In this document: piece after piece, positions 44,503 to 56,350 of the stretch
Position numbering within the stretch: the stretch's first letter is position 1
Layout of the letters: each line of letters starts with the position of its first letter
DNA from: Baylisascaris procyonis
Lineage: Eukaryota > Nematoda > Chromadorea > Rhabditida > Ascarididae
Reading direction: 5' to 3'
Assembly: GCA_037389465.1 (NCBI GenBank)
Contig: JAZARR010000267.1
Span: 62,001-126,000, forward strand
Length of the DNA: 64,000 bases
Made by a program: the position numbers and the translations under genes
Notes under the pieces: generated by a model
The model's input: only the letters and a program-made list of their open reading frames with translations
What the model was told of the DNA's origin: nothing
Database searches by the model: none

Positions 44503-47500
44503 ATTTTGCATAAAAAAAATCGCGTTTTCATTTTTCATCCGAGCCCATTTTCCATTCAACTTTCTAGCGAGGATACCGCATAACCCACTGATTTGCTTAT
44601 ATGTATTTCCGAGCAAAATTAAAGTTTTCTTTTCAGTTTCATATGATCTCAGTTTTTCAGTTTTTGGTGTCGTTCGCGGTTTGTTCTACATAAAGTCCAT
44701 AAATCGATGAATTCGGAGGCCTTTTAAATTTCTCGATATGCCAGCTGCAGTTTATATCACTCCTGCTACCGCTGAGGTTCAAGTTGCAAATTTTTCTCCA
44801 CTTAGTCACTTTAAGATCTAAATGAGTGTTGTATTAGGCGGAAAGCATCAAAAATAAGATTGATTATGGTCGAGGTTGGTGCACGAAAAGGATTATTTAA
44901 ACGTTGACCAATTCGGCACGTAATAAAATGTGAGACCGACAATGTGACCTTCCATTGATCAATTCATGCAGAAGTTCTTCTTCACGTTAATGAGCAGATG
45001 CATACATAATAGTCATGCAACAATGTACCTATGAGGCAGATTGGTGTTTTACCGGCATTAGTTCAGTTTACGCATTGTTTTAACGCTTTACCTCTAGCGA
45101 GATGCACAAAAAATAGCACTCTGAAGACAACAAAGGAAATGTCTTCTCAAACGGCGACAAGTTCAGATAACAACTGCTGGTGGTCTTTCAAGACATCGAA
45201 TGTTGTGTGTTGGAGATCAGCGTGTCGCTTTTAAAGTAAAACTAAAAAGTCGATATTTCAAATATTACAAGGTTGGCATAGCACATCTGTTTCAAAATGA
45301 AGTATTCTATGAAGTTTGGAATGTTTATTTAAATTCAGTAGGGCTCTAATTTTGTTGATATCACGATGTGCACTTTTTGACACTCTTCTTCAATACATCT
45401 GCAATCTAACTTTTTATTGTTTTATTTGCTGTCCAATGATTTTTTTCGTGATACATCCGTCATACATTCCTTTTATTACTCGTTCGGTGTCTATCATTTT
45501 TTCGCTTCCATTAAGATTCTACAAAAGTTCTTTGAAATCCACTATCTGGTTAAGTTTGCTTCTTTCTTTCCTTGTGGATTCCTCCAGCGCATAAATTCAT
45601 CAAATACATACTACCACTATTCTGCACGTAAATTTCGTCTAGATTCAGTTGCTAACCTTTCAGTCTCCAAATTTTCTTAATGGCAAGCTTCTAATCTCTA
45701 CTACTTAGTCAGTTAACCTACCCCTCCCCCTCCCCACTCTTTTGATTTCTTATGTTTTGTTATCTTTATCCACTATTGTTGAGAACATCGCGTTGATCTT
45801 ATATTTTCTGGCAGTTATCACCACTCTGAGTGACCCTCGCTCAAATAAATACGGTGATAAAACTGAATGATAAAAGTGAATCTCGATGTGAAAAGACCTC
45901 ATCTTACCACACTATCTTCTGACTATTTAAAAATCGCGACTGTTCATCAAAAATCAGATTCCCCTAATTTGCGTGCTTGTTTCGCTGTGGTTTCGCTGTG
46001 AGTTCATCATCCTCTCGATCAGTATATCAGCCCATGCACATCCCAAAGAAAGTGTTCTTTTTTCCAAAAAAAACTCTCAAGGTATTTCTATGTGACGTGA
46101 TTATTTCATTTTCACTGAAAATTAAGAAATGCGTTTTTTTTTACTTTTCAGTTTTCTTCACTCTTTCATCGCAGCGCTCGTGAACTTTTAGTATATCGCC
46201 GGATATGTATTACATCTGAAAAAAAATTCAACTCAAAAATAAATGATGCAGTGATAATTGAAGCTATCGTGAAATTCAATTCTACGGGTAGTCTAGTCCA
46301 CCTGTAAGATAAACTGCCCTAATAACGGCATGAAGAAGGGCAGATAATGAAATCCGTTCAATTTTTAAATTAACAATCTTGTTGTGAGACAATTCCCTCA
46401 CAAAAGCATTCGAGAGGGATGTCGACGTCACGAGCCTTTCTAAAATTTGTTCCTCACATACGTCAGAGCCCCAATCCTCATGAACTTCCTTGGTCATCGC
46501 TGCCAGTTAGATAGGCCGTCTCTAGCCAATATCAGGCTATTTTACATCATATGAGACTGGCCCCGTCAGTGGCGAGTGTTCCTGTAAAGCTGAACGCGGC
46601 TTCTCAAATTATGTTTGGCCGGGTGATATATGAACAGTTGAAGTCACGGTTGCTGCTCCATCCGTGAGAGTGCGTCAGAAAAACACCGGTGATAATGCCG
46701 TCGTTTATTTAGAACCTTAGCACGATAATGTTGGCCGTTTATTAGAGCCGAAAGACGAGCAATAATCATTACAAATAGGTTATGAAAACACCATCGACGC
46801 AAACAAAGCCGCCACTACCTGTTCATTTCCGAATACGGCCATCGAAGGGGAAATTATAACCCGCAGTGTTAAAGAAATCAAGACCAATCGAACGAACACA
46901 GCTTTGAGCAAAACAACTTGCCATATTAAATTAAGATAAAAGAGATCGCAATAAACTACTTTCGACGTTAAAATATAACACATCACTCTTCACCAAGACC
47001 TTTACTCACAAATTCCCACACTTCTTTTCTAGCATTTCCTGTGAACAATAATTTCCACAATAAGGGATAGTATAGCACAACCGACAAAAGGGGCAGTAAT
47101 AAAAAGCAAGTTATTGTCTTTATGCAACAACCTTCAGATAGTGATTTCATGAAAACAGCAAATATATGGGTGCATTGGTATTTCTGAAAACATATGAGCA
47201 ATTTTTGAATTTTCGACAAGTGCAACATAATGCGCCGCACGGGACAAACTAAAAGTCACTTATTGTGGCTTTCTTGAGATTGTCTTATTTCTCGCGTCGA
47301 TTTATTAAAAAAAAAACGCTATTCCTCTCATCTATATTGAAAAGGAGATGAGAATCGATGATATTCCAGTAACGTGGTCGATCCTGAGGTGACGAAATAA
47401 TTTCTGAATGCATAAACCGACTTAAAACGAGCTGATCAAATACTCCACTCTTACTCGATTAGAAGCAACGCAACAATTTGCATGGCTATTCATCTTCATT

Positions 47501-47629
47501 GATATACTTGTAATTAACCATATTAAACTGTTTTTCATAAGAAATGACCAGTCGCAAATGTGACAGCAAATGAAAGAAATTTCGTCATCAACTCATGCGG
47601 TAAATTTTTGACGATAGGTAGTAAAGTCA
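44503..47629. other. AT-rich, only weak minus-strand ORFs
   Basis: Minus-strand frames at 46282-46497 (starts MTKEVHEDWGSDVCEEQILE) and 46983-47240 (one membrane-like stretch, then ARKEVWEFVSKGLGEE) have protein-like ends but no clear splice links. They might be exons of one minus-strand gene. No other features were identified. Confidence 0.35.
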
Positions 47630-48273
47630 ATGATGGAATTTGAAGAAAAGGATACCAAATGTTGGATGCTCATATTTTCAAACGGTCAATTCAAAACGAA
47701 CGATCTGTACGAGTGCAACTACTGTGATGAGTAATTCGGTGTTACTCATTCAATGCAAATACAGCAAACTGTGAGATGTGTTTTGTTGTCGGCACCTAGC
47801 ATCTTGTGTTGTTATCACATGAGGCCACCAGTGAATGACATGAGGTGCTCCTCGCATATAAAGTATCTCTCAAATTTGCGATCTCTTGCAGAAAATAATT
47901 TATTGAAGAGTTACGCCGTTAAATAACAACTCTTTGAAAGCATGAGCACGATTTATGTTTAAAAAAAAACATTCTCGCTCTTCCTTTATAGGCCATTTGC
48001 GAGAACATAAAGTAGCAATTCTCGAGAGAAAGCAGTTTCCGCTCTCACCACCACTTTGAAGGAAAACTTTCATTTCAGGTGGCATGATGGTTTGAGAGAA
48101 TCCCCCTTCATAGACACCCCTTTCGCCAAAGATTTTCTTCTGAACCTCGCTGCATTCATATGTGAGTGTTAAGATGTTTCAAAAGAGATGTTGACAAATC
48201 GTTTTTTCCAGCCCGGGAAGGTTGGTGGCAATTATTTGTCACCGCGTTACATAATCGCGCCTTCCTGCTATGA
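47630..48273 (+). CDS. Small multi-exon gene with a CARD-like C-terminal segment
   Basis: Three exons join in phase with short nematode-type introns: 47992-48034, 48079-48161 (44-nt intron) and 48212-48273 (50-nt intron, acceptor TTTTTTCCAG), ending at TGA. A coding-looking first exon, 47630-47723, begins with ATG ATG and its phase fits a GTGATG donor. The last two exons give DFLLNLAAF and, across the junction, ISREGWWQLFVTALHNR. The pattern of a helix, an R-x-GWW turn and an F-x-x-AL helix resembles the end of CARD death-fold domains, such as those of RIG-I-like/DRH proteins. This is pattern recognition only. The last exon is also open in another frame up to a GTAAGT donor at 48332, so its true 3' end is uncertain. 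Confidence 0.45.
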
Positions 48274-48465
48274 CCCTCGAGAGCCATTCATTAGAGGCGC
48301 TGAAATTGGCGAAACTAAATTCAAAATAATCAGTAAGTTTGTTCGCAATTGAAGTATTTTTACGCTGGCGATATTTGTTTCTAAAAACAGAAAAATTCGC
48401 GAGTAATGTAGTTTGAATGTATAGTACTAGTAATTTTATAATGAAACACATATCAAAATTGCAGT

Positions 48466-48540
48466 GGAGAAGAAATAAAGACTGTGGAAGATGAGGAAGG
48501 CAACATCATCGCTGCCTGTTCCTCGTTTATTCAAAAGTAG
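48466..48540 (+). CDS. Acidic terminal exon candidate
   Basis: After the acceptor AAAATTGCAG a short frame, GEEIKTVEDEEGNIIAACSS, runs to TAG, and AATAAA follows at 48543-48548. It may be the last exon of the preceding gene in its alternative frame, but the phase (one carried base from 48331) does not fit, so the link is unproven. Confidence 0.3.
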   Translation, partial: GEEIKTVEDEEGNIIAACSSFIQK

Positions 48541-48932
48541 ACAAATAAATTGCGTCTGATCTCTTGCTTCATTTCTTTCTTTCTTTCTCATTGGTGAAGT
48601 TAAAATCCAATAAATAGGAAAATAATAAACGCAATGTTGAAGTATGCATTAAATGGCGGAAACACTCTTCGCCATTTTCACTGTGATGCTATGAACTGCC
48701 GTCATTTGAAATCTACAAAGTGCTTGTCGGACCATTTCCGTTCCATGCGTAGCTCTGTAGCTACTCTGGCCCCGAATGAATTGTCGCGCCGCTTTTATAG
48801 CCTCGTCGAGATCCGTCGTTCGCATCCATAGCCGCTGGTTATCTTGATGACAATGTTGTCAGTTAGCAGTCGTTGGAATGTGCTGTGAGAGCGTTTGAAG
48901 TCTTAGTCATATTGTTTTGTCTTTTTGCGTTC

Positions 48933-49875
48933 ATGAAGAATTCGATTCGAAGATCACTTCGACAGTGCTCTTTCATAAACCATCGGATAACAACAGCTCT
49001 AATCTCTATGATTTGTACAGCCGTTTGTCATTTTATAGTTGTTGATGGTGGAGTCATAACTCACAATGACATCTCATTTGGAATAACTGTTACTGACAAA
49101 GGACAAATTTGGAGGTGCAAACAGGTCGGTGATCTGCACTCTACATCAATTCATTCAACCATTGTAAGTGCAGGCTGAATTTAAAAAAAAAGACTGAAAT
49201 ATGAATATTTAATGTCGGTCATTCGATTAATCCAAATAATGGTTGTATTTTTGATAGTTCAATCTCGGATAAACAGTAGGTGTCGTACAATGACATTTCA
49301 ATTGTTCGTTGTTTTTCTTTTTTTTTGCGTGAGCTTAACTATGTTGATTGCAAAATTTAGCGATAGAGATGAGACAGCGGGAATGTTAGGTGATTGTTGG
49401 AATATTCCAGTCGAAGTTGAAGTGACTGGAATTAACTCAGTGTTAACAATTGAGCATTTACACGCAGTGATAGTCACACTAACATCTTGATAAAATTTTT
49501 TCATTGTTTCAAAGCACCTTTATTCGGATGGCATAGCTAAGCAACCTGCCTAAAAATGCATGCTGCTAAACTACAACACCCATATTTTTCTTCCAGTGGA
49601 TTACTGACTGGTGGATTACTGATGGTACATGTGGAAAATTAATTACATTACTGGATTCGAAAAAAGCTACTAACCTAACGGGGTGTGGTGGTGAAAAATA
49701 GGGAAAGTGGAAGTCGCATTTCATGATGTGCCCGGAAGCGGTCTTTCTGGAGCAATACAAGGCATTGTCACGATAGGCTTCTTTGTAGCAACTCTAAATT
49801 GTCTGATGTACATTTCAGTCAGTAGAAGAAGAGATACGTATTGAAGAGGAAATAGAAGAACAAGATTCGGAAGAA
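48933..49875 (+). CDS. Candidate membrane-protein gene, several exons, one frame break
   Basis: ATG 48933 opens a 77-codon exon with a basic start (MKNSIRRSLRQ), a membrane or signal-anchor stretch (TTALISMICTAVCHFIVV) and a polar part, ending at ATT/GTAAGT (49164). Further coding-looking exons are about 49361-49466 (MLGDCWNIPVEVEVTGINS) and 49597-49818. The latter contains CGKLITLLDSKKA, then a one-base frame move near 49690 in GAAAAATAG, then VAFHDVPGSG and a second hydrophobic stretch (AIQGIVTIGFFVATLN). An acidic piece, 49819-49875, follows. The first junction does not match in phase. It could be a decayed gene or carry base errors; the family is not recognised. Confidence 0.35.
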
Positions 49876-52385
49876 GGTATTGTCTGTGGATACTTTCTTA
49901 GTGTTGTAGAGTAAAAACCGATATCTATGTGGTAAGAATGCATCAACTAAAACGGCAGTGCAAGTAAGACCCGTAAACAAAAGAGCGATTTGGTTATCCC
50001 CGCAAACCAGATCTCCTTCAATCACTCTAATACCTTTTTCGTATCCCACCGCCGTCCTAACCCTTGGAATGTTGTCTTTGCACAATGAAAAAAATGCAAA
50101 GTATTTAGAGCATCCACTTGGCAGTCGTACACATAGAAGTACTAGATTAAGATCTGTACTCGCTTCCCCTCCCTCCTCCCGCCTAATCTATGCGAACGGA
50201 AACCTCCACGCATACCTTTCAAGGTTGCTTGAAATAATGATGGGCGGTTTGAAATAACATCGACTTCATATAGGAGGGAAAGCCCATAAAAGAGTACGCT
50301 TCGTTGAATTTTTGATGATGTGAACATTCACATGTTGTCAACTATTGAAATAATGAGAAGGAGTGTTCAACAAAAACGCCGATAGCAAATGAAATCATTC
50401 GAAAGACTAGAAGGACGAGGAACGAATTGTTTACCCATTTCCAACAAGTGGAAGAAATGCATTTAGCTCATTCATAAAATATACGCCGAAAGCGCAATCT
50501 TTTTTAAACACTAAGTTAGACAACAGAGATCACCTTCAATACTCTTTCATCGAACATCACTCAACGGTTTTATAGTTGAATTTTTGATTTATCTCAGCGA
50601 ATGCTTAGATATTTTTGATATAACCGCTGAAGTTAGGTATACCAAAAGCTGCGAGAGGAATTGAATTTGCGGCAATACCTTATTATTATAATTTTACGAT
50701 TATCTATTCAGCAGAAGTACTTGTGGAGAATTCTGACAATGACGATAAAAGACAACGTTTGTTTCCATCTTTCTCTTATTTTATGGTGACTTTTTATCAT
50801 AAATGTTGAGATATATAATCCTTCTGCCTTTCAAAGGAGTGGTCGCTTATTGAAAGCTATAATTATAAAATAATCAATATTCTACAAAAGATTTAGAAAA
50901 AAACGACTAGGAACAGAAAATTCCTCGCGGAATTCAACATATTCGATCTTTTGGCAGCCTAAAAGAGAATGCGTTTAGCTTTCAAGAAGATGAGACAGGA
51001 AATTGATGCGTTTAAATGTGCTCATCATGACAACGCTGGAAACCAATTAGTCTCTTTTTTCGTTTCCTTTTGCTTTCAAATTCCTTGAAAGCCAACACAT
51101 TTTGTGGATAAAACAGCATTTCTTTCATATTGCTTATGAAGTTAACGAGAAACCATTAAGTTAATTTTACTGCAGTTTCTTTTCACATTAATTTTGTAAA
51201 TGAAATTCAACAATGAACCAACTTTAAGTAAGTAGTGAATTCTTGATGACAGTTTGAAAGGTACATTGAAGAGCAAAAGAAACTCACTTTTGTATGAACT
51301 TCCTGAGATGCAATCCTGCTGCCCGCATCACATTCTAAGGCTGAGGTTTAAAGATCCAAGATGTTCCCTCAAGCAGTAAAGGTTTTTCGGTCGATTGGTC
51401 GAATAACAAAGGCTGCCAAACTTCAATGACCAAATATTTTGGAAAATAATGACCGAATATCCTAGAAAATCTTCTTGTTTTTACTTTTCAACTTCTTGCT
51501 TCAAGTGAAACTTGAAAATCTTCACATGCTAACTTTACCTTTTTAAAACTTCATTATCGCTCACCTTTAATCACAAAGAACTTATCTGATCAAGGTCCTT
51601 GAGCCAATCCTTGAGCCAATCGAATTTTGAATAGTTGACAGTTATTCTTTCCTGAAGTTCAGTTCGACTAGTTTTTGGATTTACTGCTGTAAACGAAACG
51701 ACGTTAACTTCTCAAAAGTTTCCATCTTCTCTATTGCTGCGTGTAGATTTCGCATACATCTGTTTAATTTCATAAACTGGATGGGAAAATCGCAAATTTT
51801 TGGCCACTTATTGGTGTATTAAATTCAAAAGATAAAAACCGAACTTGTTCAATCGATTCATACGCTGCATAGTAACTCATACATACTCAGTATTACAAAT
51901 TGATGTTGAAAAAAATGCGCCGAACGTCTGCTGTGCCGTTTCGAAAAATATATTGTTTCATTGCACGTGAGGAAGCGTGACTTTCTCGGAATTTTTATCG
52001 TTTCATTTCGAAAAAGCCAAATATTTTTTTCAAGTGTTTCATCTATCCCATTTTGGTTATTTCGAAGTAATTTTATTTTCATTCTTATTTTGAGATCCTT
52101 GAATGGGAAAAGCACAAAAGGTAAATGAATAAGAAGAATATATCAATAAAACAAATAATAAAAGCAACAACAAAATGAAAAAAGTAGAACGATCGCAGAG
52201 TATTTCGAGCAAATAGACTCAGACACCTTAGGGGTTAATGTGCCATAACAGCAATAATTTGACGATCAAAAACTAATCGCAGTGACGTTACTCCTTTATT
52301 TTTTGCATAATTTGATTTGACTTCTTGTGCATACAGAAGAGTAATGAATTTTTTCTTATTTCATTGAATTTGTTTCGATTCACAG
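49876..52385. other. No supportable gene
   Basis: The region is AT-rich with only short frames on either strand. No repeat or RNA was recognised. Confidence 0.45.
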
Positions 52386-52897
52386 ATAACTCCGAAGAAA
52401 ACGATAGCAGCGGTGAACCCAATAAAGCGCGCAGAAATGATAAGGTGGAATCGACGCCGAAATCAATGCAAAGAAATACTGAGAAGGAGCGATTGTCTTC
52501 GGAGGAAAAGCTGCCAGAGAATGTCAAAGAATACGAGCGTTCACCTTCAAAGAGAAAATCGATAGAGAGGACCGTTCAGCAGAAACGACCGCGTTCAAGA
52601 AGACAATCGGTAGTAAGATGTATGGAACAAGAACTGCCACTCTCAAAGAGTGAACGAGAACGACAGCTCTCGAAACTAAAAGCACGGGAGAGATTCAGAG
52701 AAAAAGAAAGAGTATTACCTACAAAGAAGTCTGTCGAACGATTACTGGAGAAAGGACGGTTTCCACTGAAAAGAAACTTGCTCCGACGAGTTGAAGAGGA
52801 GAGAGCACAACAAGGTTGGCGGTTAAATGCATCGTACATCTTCACTCGAAAGCCATTTCGCGAAAGCATTTACTCTGGGTTATCACTGATTTTATAG
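52386..52897 (+). CDS. Charged Ser/Arg/Lys-rich exon
   Basis: A TTTCGATTCACAG acceptor leads into a 170-codon open stretch ending at TAG. The product is highly charged: SPSKRKSIERTVQQKRPRSR, repeated RE/KE/KL dipeptides (SERERQLSKLKARERF), likely coiled or disordered, with a more ordered end (NASYIFTRKPF). It looks like a nuclear or RNA-associated low-complexity region, but that is only compositional. The upstream exon supplying the start was not identified. Confidence 0.5.
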
Positions 52898-53463
52898 CAT
52901 TCCTCTTAGCTAGGTAAGCCGCCTCCAGCATACCTATTGCTATTTTATTTCAATGCATTTAGTGTACAAAACGGACAAATGAGCAGAACTTTCAGAATGA
53001 TAAAGTGATTGTTTTCTTAAAAATGCAAATTTTCAGCGATCGCAAGAATTCTAAGTCTGAGAACGTTTTCTGCGCTTGTTTTATTCCCTTCACACGAATT
53101 CGCATTCATTTTACCTCGCATAGAATGTAAAAATCTACGAAAAATTACGAAATTTCTTATTGAATGATTTCGAAAGTTTTCACAAATTTTCCGAGGAAGG
53201 GCTGAGCCATCAAAAACGAGTCATATTTTCTGAATCACCATTTAAATCTAAACGCAATTCGCATTCAGTATCACCGATTTCTGATGGAAAATGGTTGCCG
53301 AACAACATCAACAGCTTTGCATTTCAAGTAACAGAAAGTGGATAATTTTCCAAACTTCGATTTTTGAGCTTTTCGAAACGATTGGAAATTGCATGAACTG
53401 ATTTTTGAAATGGCTAAGGTACAAAAAAGTAACCATTTGAGAAGAAACTGAAGTCTTCTACGG

Positions 53464-54318
53464 ATGCAGCGAATGATCAAGGATTCTTTTCAGGGTCCGA
53501 ACGAGAACCGAGTTCTGCATCTTCCGGTAATTTTAAAATGTGTACATCTGCTCAATCATTTAAAAGTTAGCAAGTGTTGGCAAAAGCAGACCATAACGGT
53601 ACGTCGCGGAGCGTGGAGAAAATTGATTAACTTCTTCTCCTCAAAGGTAACGTGGAAGAAAGTGAGGGATAAAAATGACAGGAATAAAAAACTATCAAAG
53701 AAAAACCTTTCATGTGGATGAGTGGCCTCTATTATCCTCCACCGGAAACAGTGAGAACGTAGCCTTGATGGAACTGAAACGAGATCCATATGAGGTATGA
53801 TTAGGAAGAATCTGGCTTTCATCCCTTTCGAAATGTTTTTCTTCTGTATTTACGCAGTGATCCCGCAGATTCCACTTCCCCTCAGGCATTCCCTGTAGGC
53901 CTTTGTCCTAAACCACTGCAAGCAATTGCTGTAATCCGGCTTGTATCTCCTTCATCGTGTCAAACGGCTCCACTTTGGCCTTAATCTCATTTTAGAAGGC
54001 AAAAAAGTGACAAGGCATTGGATTTTGATGGATGGGCTGAATTCGATTGGTAATTTCTTAGGCGGTAACCGGACGAGCATCACGAAGAGCTCCGGCTTTC
54101 GGCCTCCCTTAGATGGGAGTGAGAGTGAAAACACTGAGTCTCGCCCACGGCTTCCTTCCTATGAACTCTCACATGCATTTAAAAGTAACAGTGGCATACT
54201 TTCCAATTTTAATGAAAAATTTCAAGCCATCCATTCGATCGCAGGGCAGCGCGGACAAAATGTTACGGAATTGCGCATAAAATGTTGCAGATTGACATTT
54301 GAAGGCCTATGGCATTGA
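53464..54318 (+). CDS. Cluster of coding-looking exon pieces
   Basis: A short stretch after TTTTCAG at 53495 (SEREPSSASSG) is followed by a piece ending at GAG/GTATGA near 53793 (HVDEWPLLSSTGNSENVALM). A Pro/Ser-rich piece then follows TTTACGCAG near 53858. The last is a longer frame after CATTTTAG (53996) with SSGFRPPLDGSESENTESRP, open to 54318. The composition matches the charged 52386 exon, so they may be one gene. Not all junction phases agree, so the model is incomplete. Confidence 0.3.
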
Positions 54319-54796
54319 CCCTCAGTGAATCTAAAACACTGACCTTCACAAGCACGAGGCCATGGCTCTCAGCAACATTAAGATGCTGACCCTCCACCGC
54401 ACCAGCTCGTATATTTAGTGCTATTGCCAAGCAACACCTCCGATTTCTTTCGCTAATTTTCTGCATTTTCATCCTCTATCCAGCCATTAAAAATAAAATA
54501 ACGAGTGATAAGATGTTTTAATTCAAAATTCTTGACGGAAGAAGGGAGGGTTCTCAAATGTCTGTAACATGCTTAATCCCCTACACACTCATCTGTCATC
54601 TTATACCTGTAGAAACGTTCACTAGCATAGCCGGCGATTTAATGGCATTAACGACGAAGACTTCTGTAAATTTGCTCTCCAAAAGATGGTTGGTGATATC
54701 CTACCTATGCTTATTGAACGCATATAGGACAAAGAGTCCTGGAGTTTTAATCGGTCCCATTTCATGCTTGATCGCAACTTTTGCCTTCATTTTTAG

Positions 54797-55278
54797 CTGA
54801 CCAAATCAACAGCGACCGGTTGAATTCGCTCATCTTCTCCTTTTTACTACGGTCATTTTATGGGTCTATTTCCGAGGCATTGCACGACATGAGTTGGTTC
54901 TCTATAGGTGCTAGCAGACTACACCGCTGTTACTGCAGAATCAATTACTGTAGAATCACTCAAGACCGATGCGACTTGGACTGAAATATTTGGCACCTAC
55001 TCGCAATATCCTTGTCAGGGTTTGGGGGGATGGGTTCGTGGGAACACTTTTACCACTTTACTTTCAGATCTTGATGTGACCTAATTTCAGGCAAAGTGGA
55101 GCAATGTGCAAGTGGTATATTTTCATCTCCTTTGAAACTCGTGACTGTAATTGACGTGCTGAGGTCATTCCGTGAATCAGAAATAGAGAACGAGCTGTTA
55201 TGTTACTGTTCACTAAATCTAAAAGAAGAGATCTATCAGAAGCTCCAGAAAACATTAAAACCTCAAATGGATCATTGA
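54797..55278 (+). CDS. 3' exons of an unknown gene, left copy
   Basis: Exon 54908-55019 joins by a 71-nt intron to exon 55091-55278, in phase, ending at TGA. The pieces include TAESITVESLKTDATWTEIF and IDVLRSFRESEIENELLCYC, then KEEIYQKLQKTLKP. Just upstream, 54797-54907 is also coding-like (LNSLIFSFLLRSFYGSISEA) but is one base out of phase with 54908, in both palindrome copies. The family is not recognised; the C-terminus looks alpha-helical. Confidence 0.5.
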
Positions 55279-55735
55279 AAACTGTTTATTTACCACTGAT
55301 ATGTCGATGACTGCGATGCTAAGACGGAGTTCATTCAAAAAAGTGTTTCATATGCTGCAACCTCGATGCACTCTTACTAAAAGTTCTTTGTTTATTTGCA
55401 CAGAATCATGGCCCTAACAGATACAGTCACCTGTTTTTATCGTATGAGAAATTAAATTTGCATATACGATGCATTCTGTCCATTACATTCAACGAATCGT
55501 TTGTCGAATCCGTAGAATGTTGATATTGGGCAGTGCACAGTCAGAAGAGCTGGATATCTGAGAACAAAATGGCTCTCGATAAACATCCTTATAGTTCTCT
55601 ATATCCTCTCATATCCTTTCCTCTTCGCCCAAAATGCAGACGATAGCCTTTCTTGTTCAGCCATCCCAGCACCGATTTTTCTAGCCAGACATTTTTTACA
55701 ATTTTAGTCCTATAATTCAAACTGTTTCAATCTAG

Positions 55736-55927
55736 GGGCGAAATATGAGCTTGCAATGGAGGACAACCTGAGCAACTTTGAAAACTGCATATACTGTATT
55801 CGGTCACCTTACAATGCATTCGCGAAGCAATGCTTCCTAGATGCTTCATCTACTTAGTGTGGGATCAGACTTCAACAAGTGAAACTGTTCCACTGCCTCA
55901 TAACGTTCGGCCACTCCGTAATCTTCG
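55736..55927 (+). CDS. Exon-like piece with one frame move, left copy
   Basis: After TTTCAATCTAG the frame reads ELAMEDNLSNFENCIYCIRS. Near 55845-55852 it moves by one base and continues CFIYLVWDQTSTSETVPLP to a GTAGGT donor at 55928. The two halves look like one exon. The mirror copy has the same break, so it predates the duplication or is a shared consensus error. Confidence 0.35.
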
Positions 55928-56234
55928 GTAGGTGATGGCAGGTCCCCGAACAACAGAAGTCACTATCCTCGCTAATGAGCTTTGCTGAATATAGGCTATA
56001 GAATCTTCCATATGATTGGAATACAAGAGCCTGCTTTTGCTTTATATTGCATAAATTCAATGCGCAATCGAAATGTTCCCTTTATTAGCGAAATTATGGT
56101 TATTTTGATCATCACATATTACAAGGATTGTTTCCGGCATACTGTGCGGTAAAAGGAACATAAGAGTGAAGAAAACTAGAGTTATAGATCTAGCTATTTC
56201 TGACACCGAAAAGTTCATGCCGAATTTTTTTTAG

Positions 56235-56350
56235 ATCATCATTGCGACTATTTGTTCACCGAAAGTGAGTCAGGAGTGGAGACGCGCGGCTCATCATCAC
56301 CGCAAGAAACGAAAGTCACCAAGAAAAGCAAGCGCACAAGTAGAAAATAA
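56235..56350 (+). CDS. Terminal Ser/Lys-rich exon, left copy
   Basis: After an acceptor with a long T run (TTTTTTTTAG), a frame with CDYLFTESESG and SSSPQETKVTKKSKRTSRK runs to TAA. The mirror copy lacks two bases at the position corresponding to 56276 and is therefore frame-shifted, so only the left copy is open in this frame. Confidence 0.4.

Noticed and set aside
44238..44531. ORFs with Tyr-Ile repeats
   Set aside because: They are translations of the TA microsatellites.
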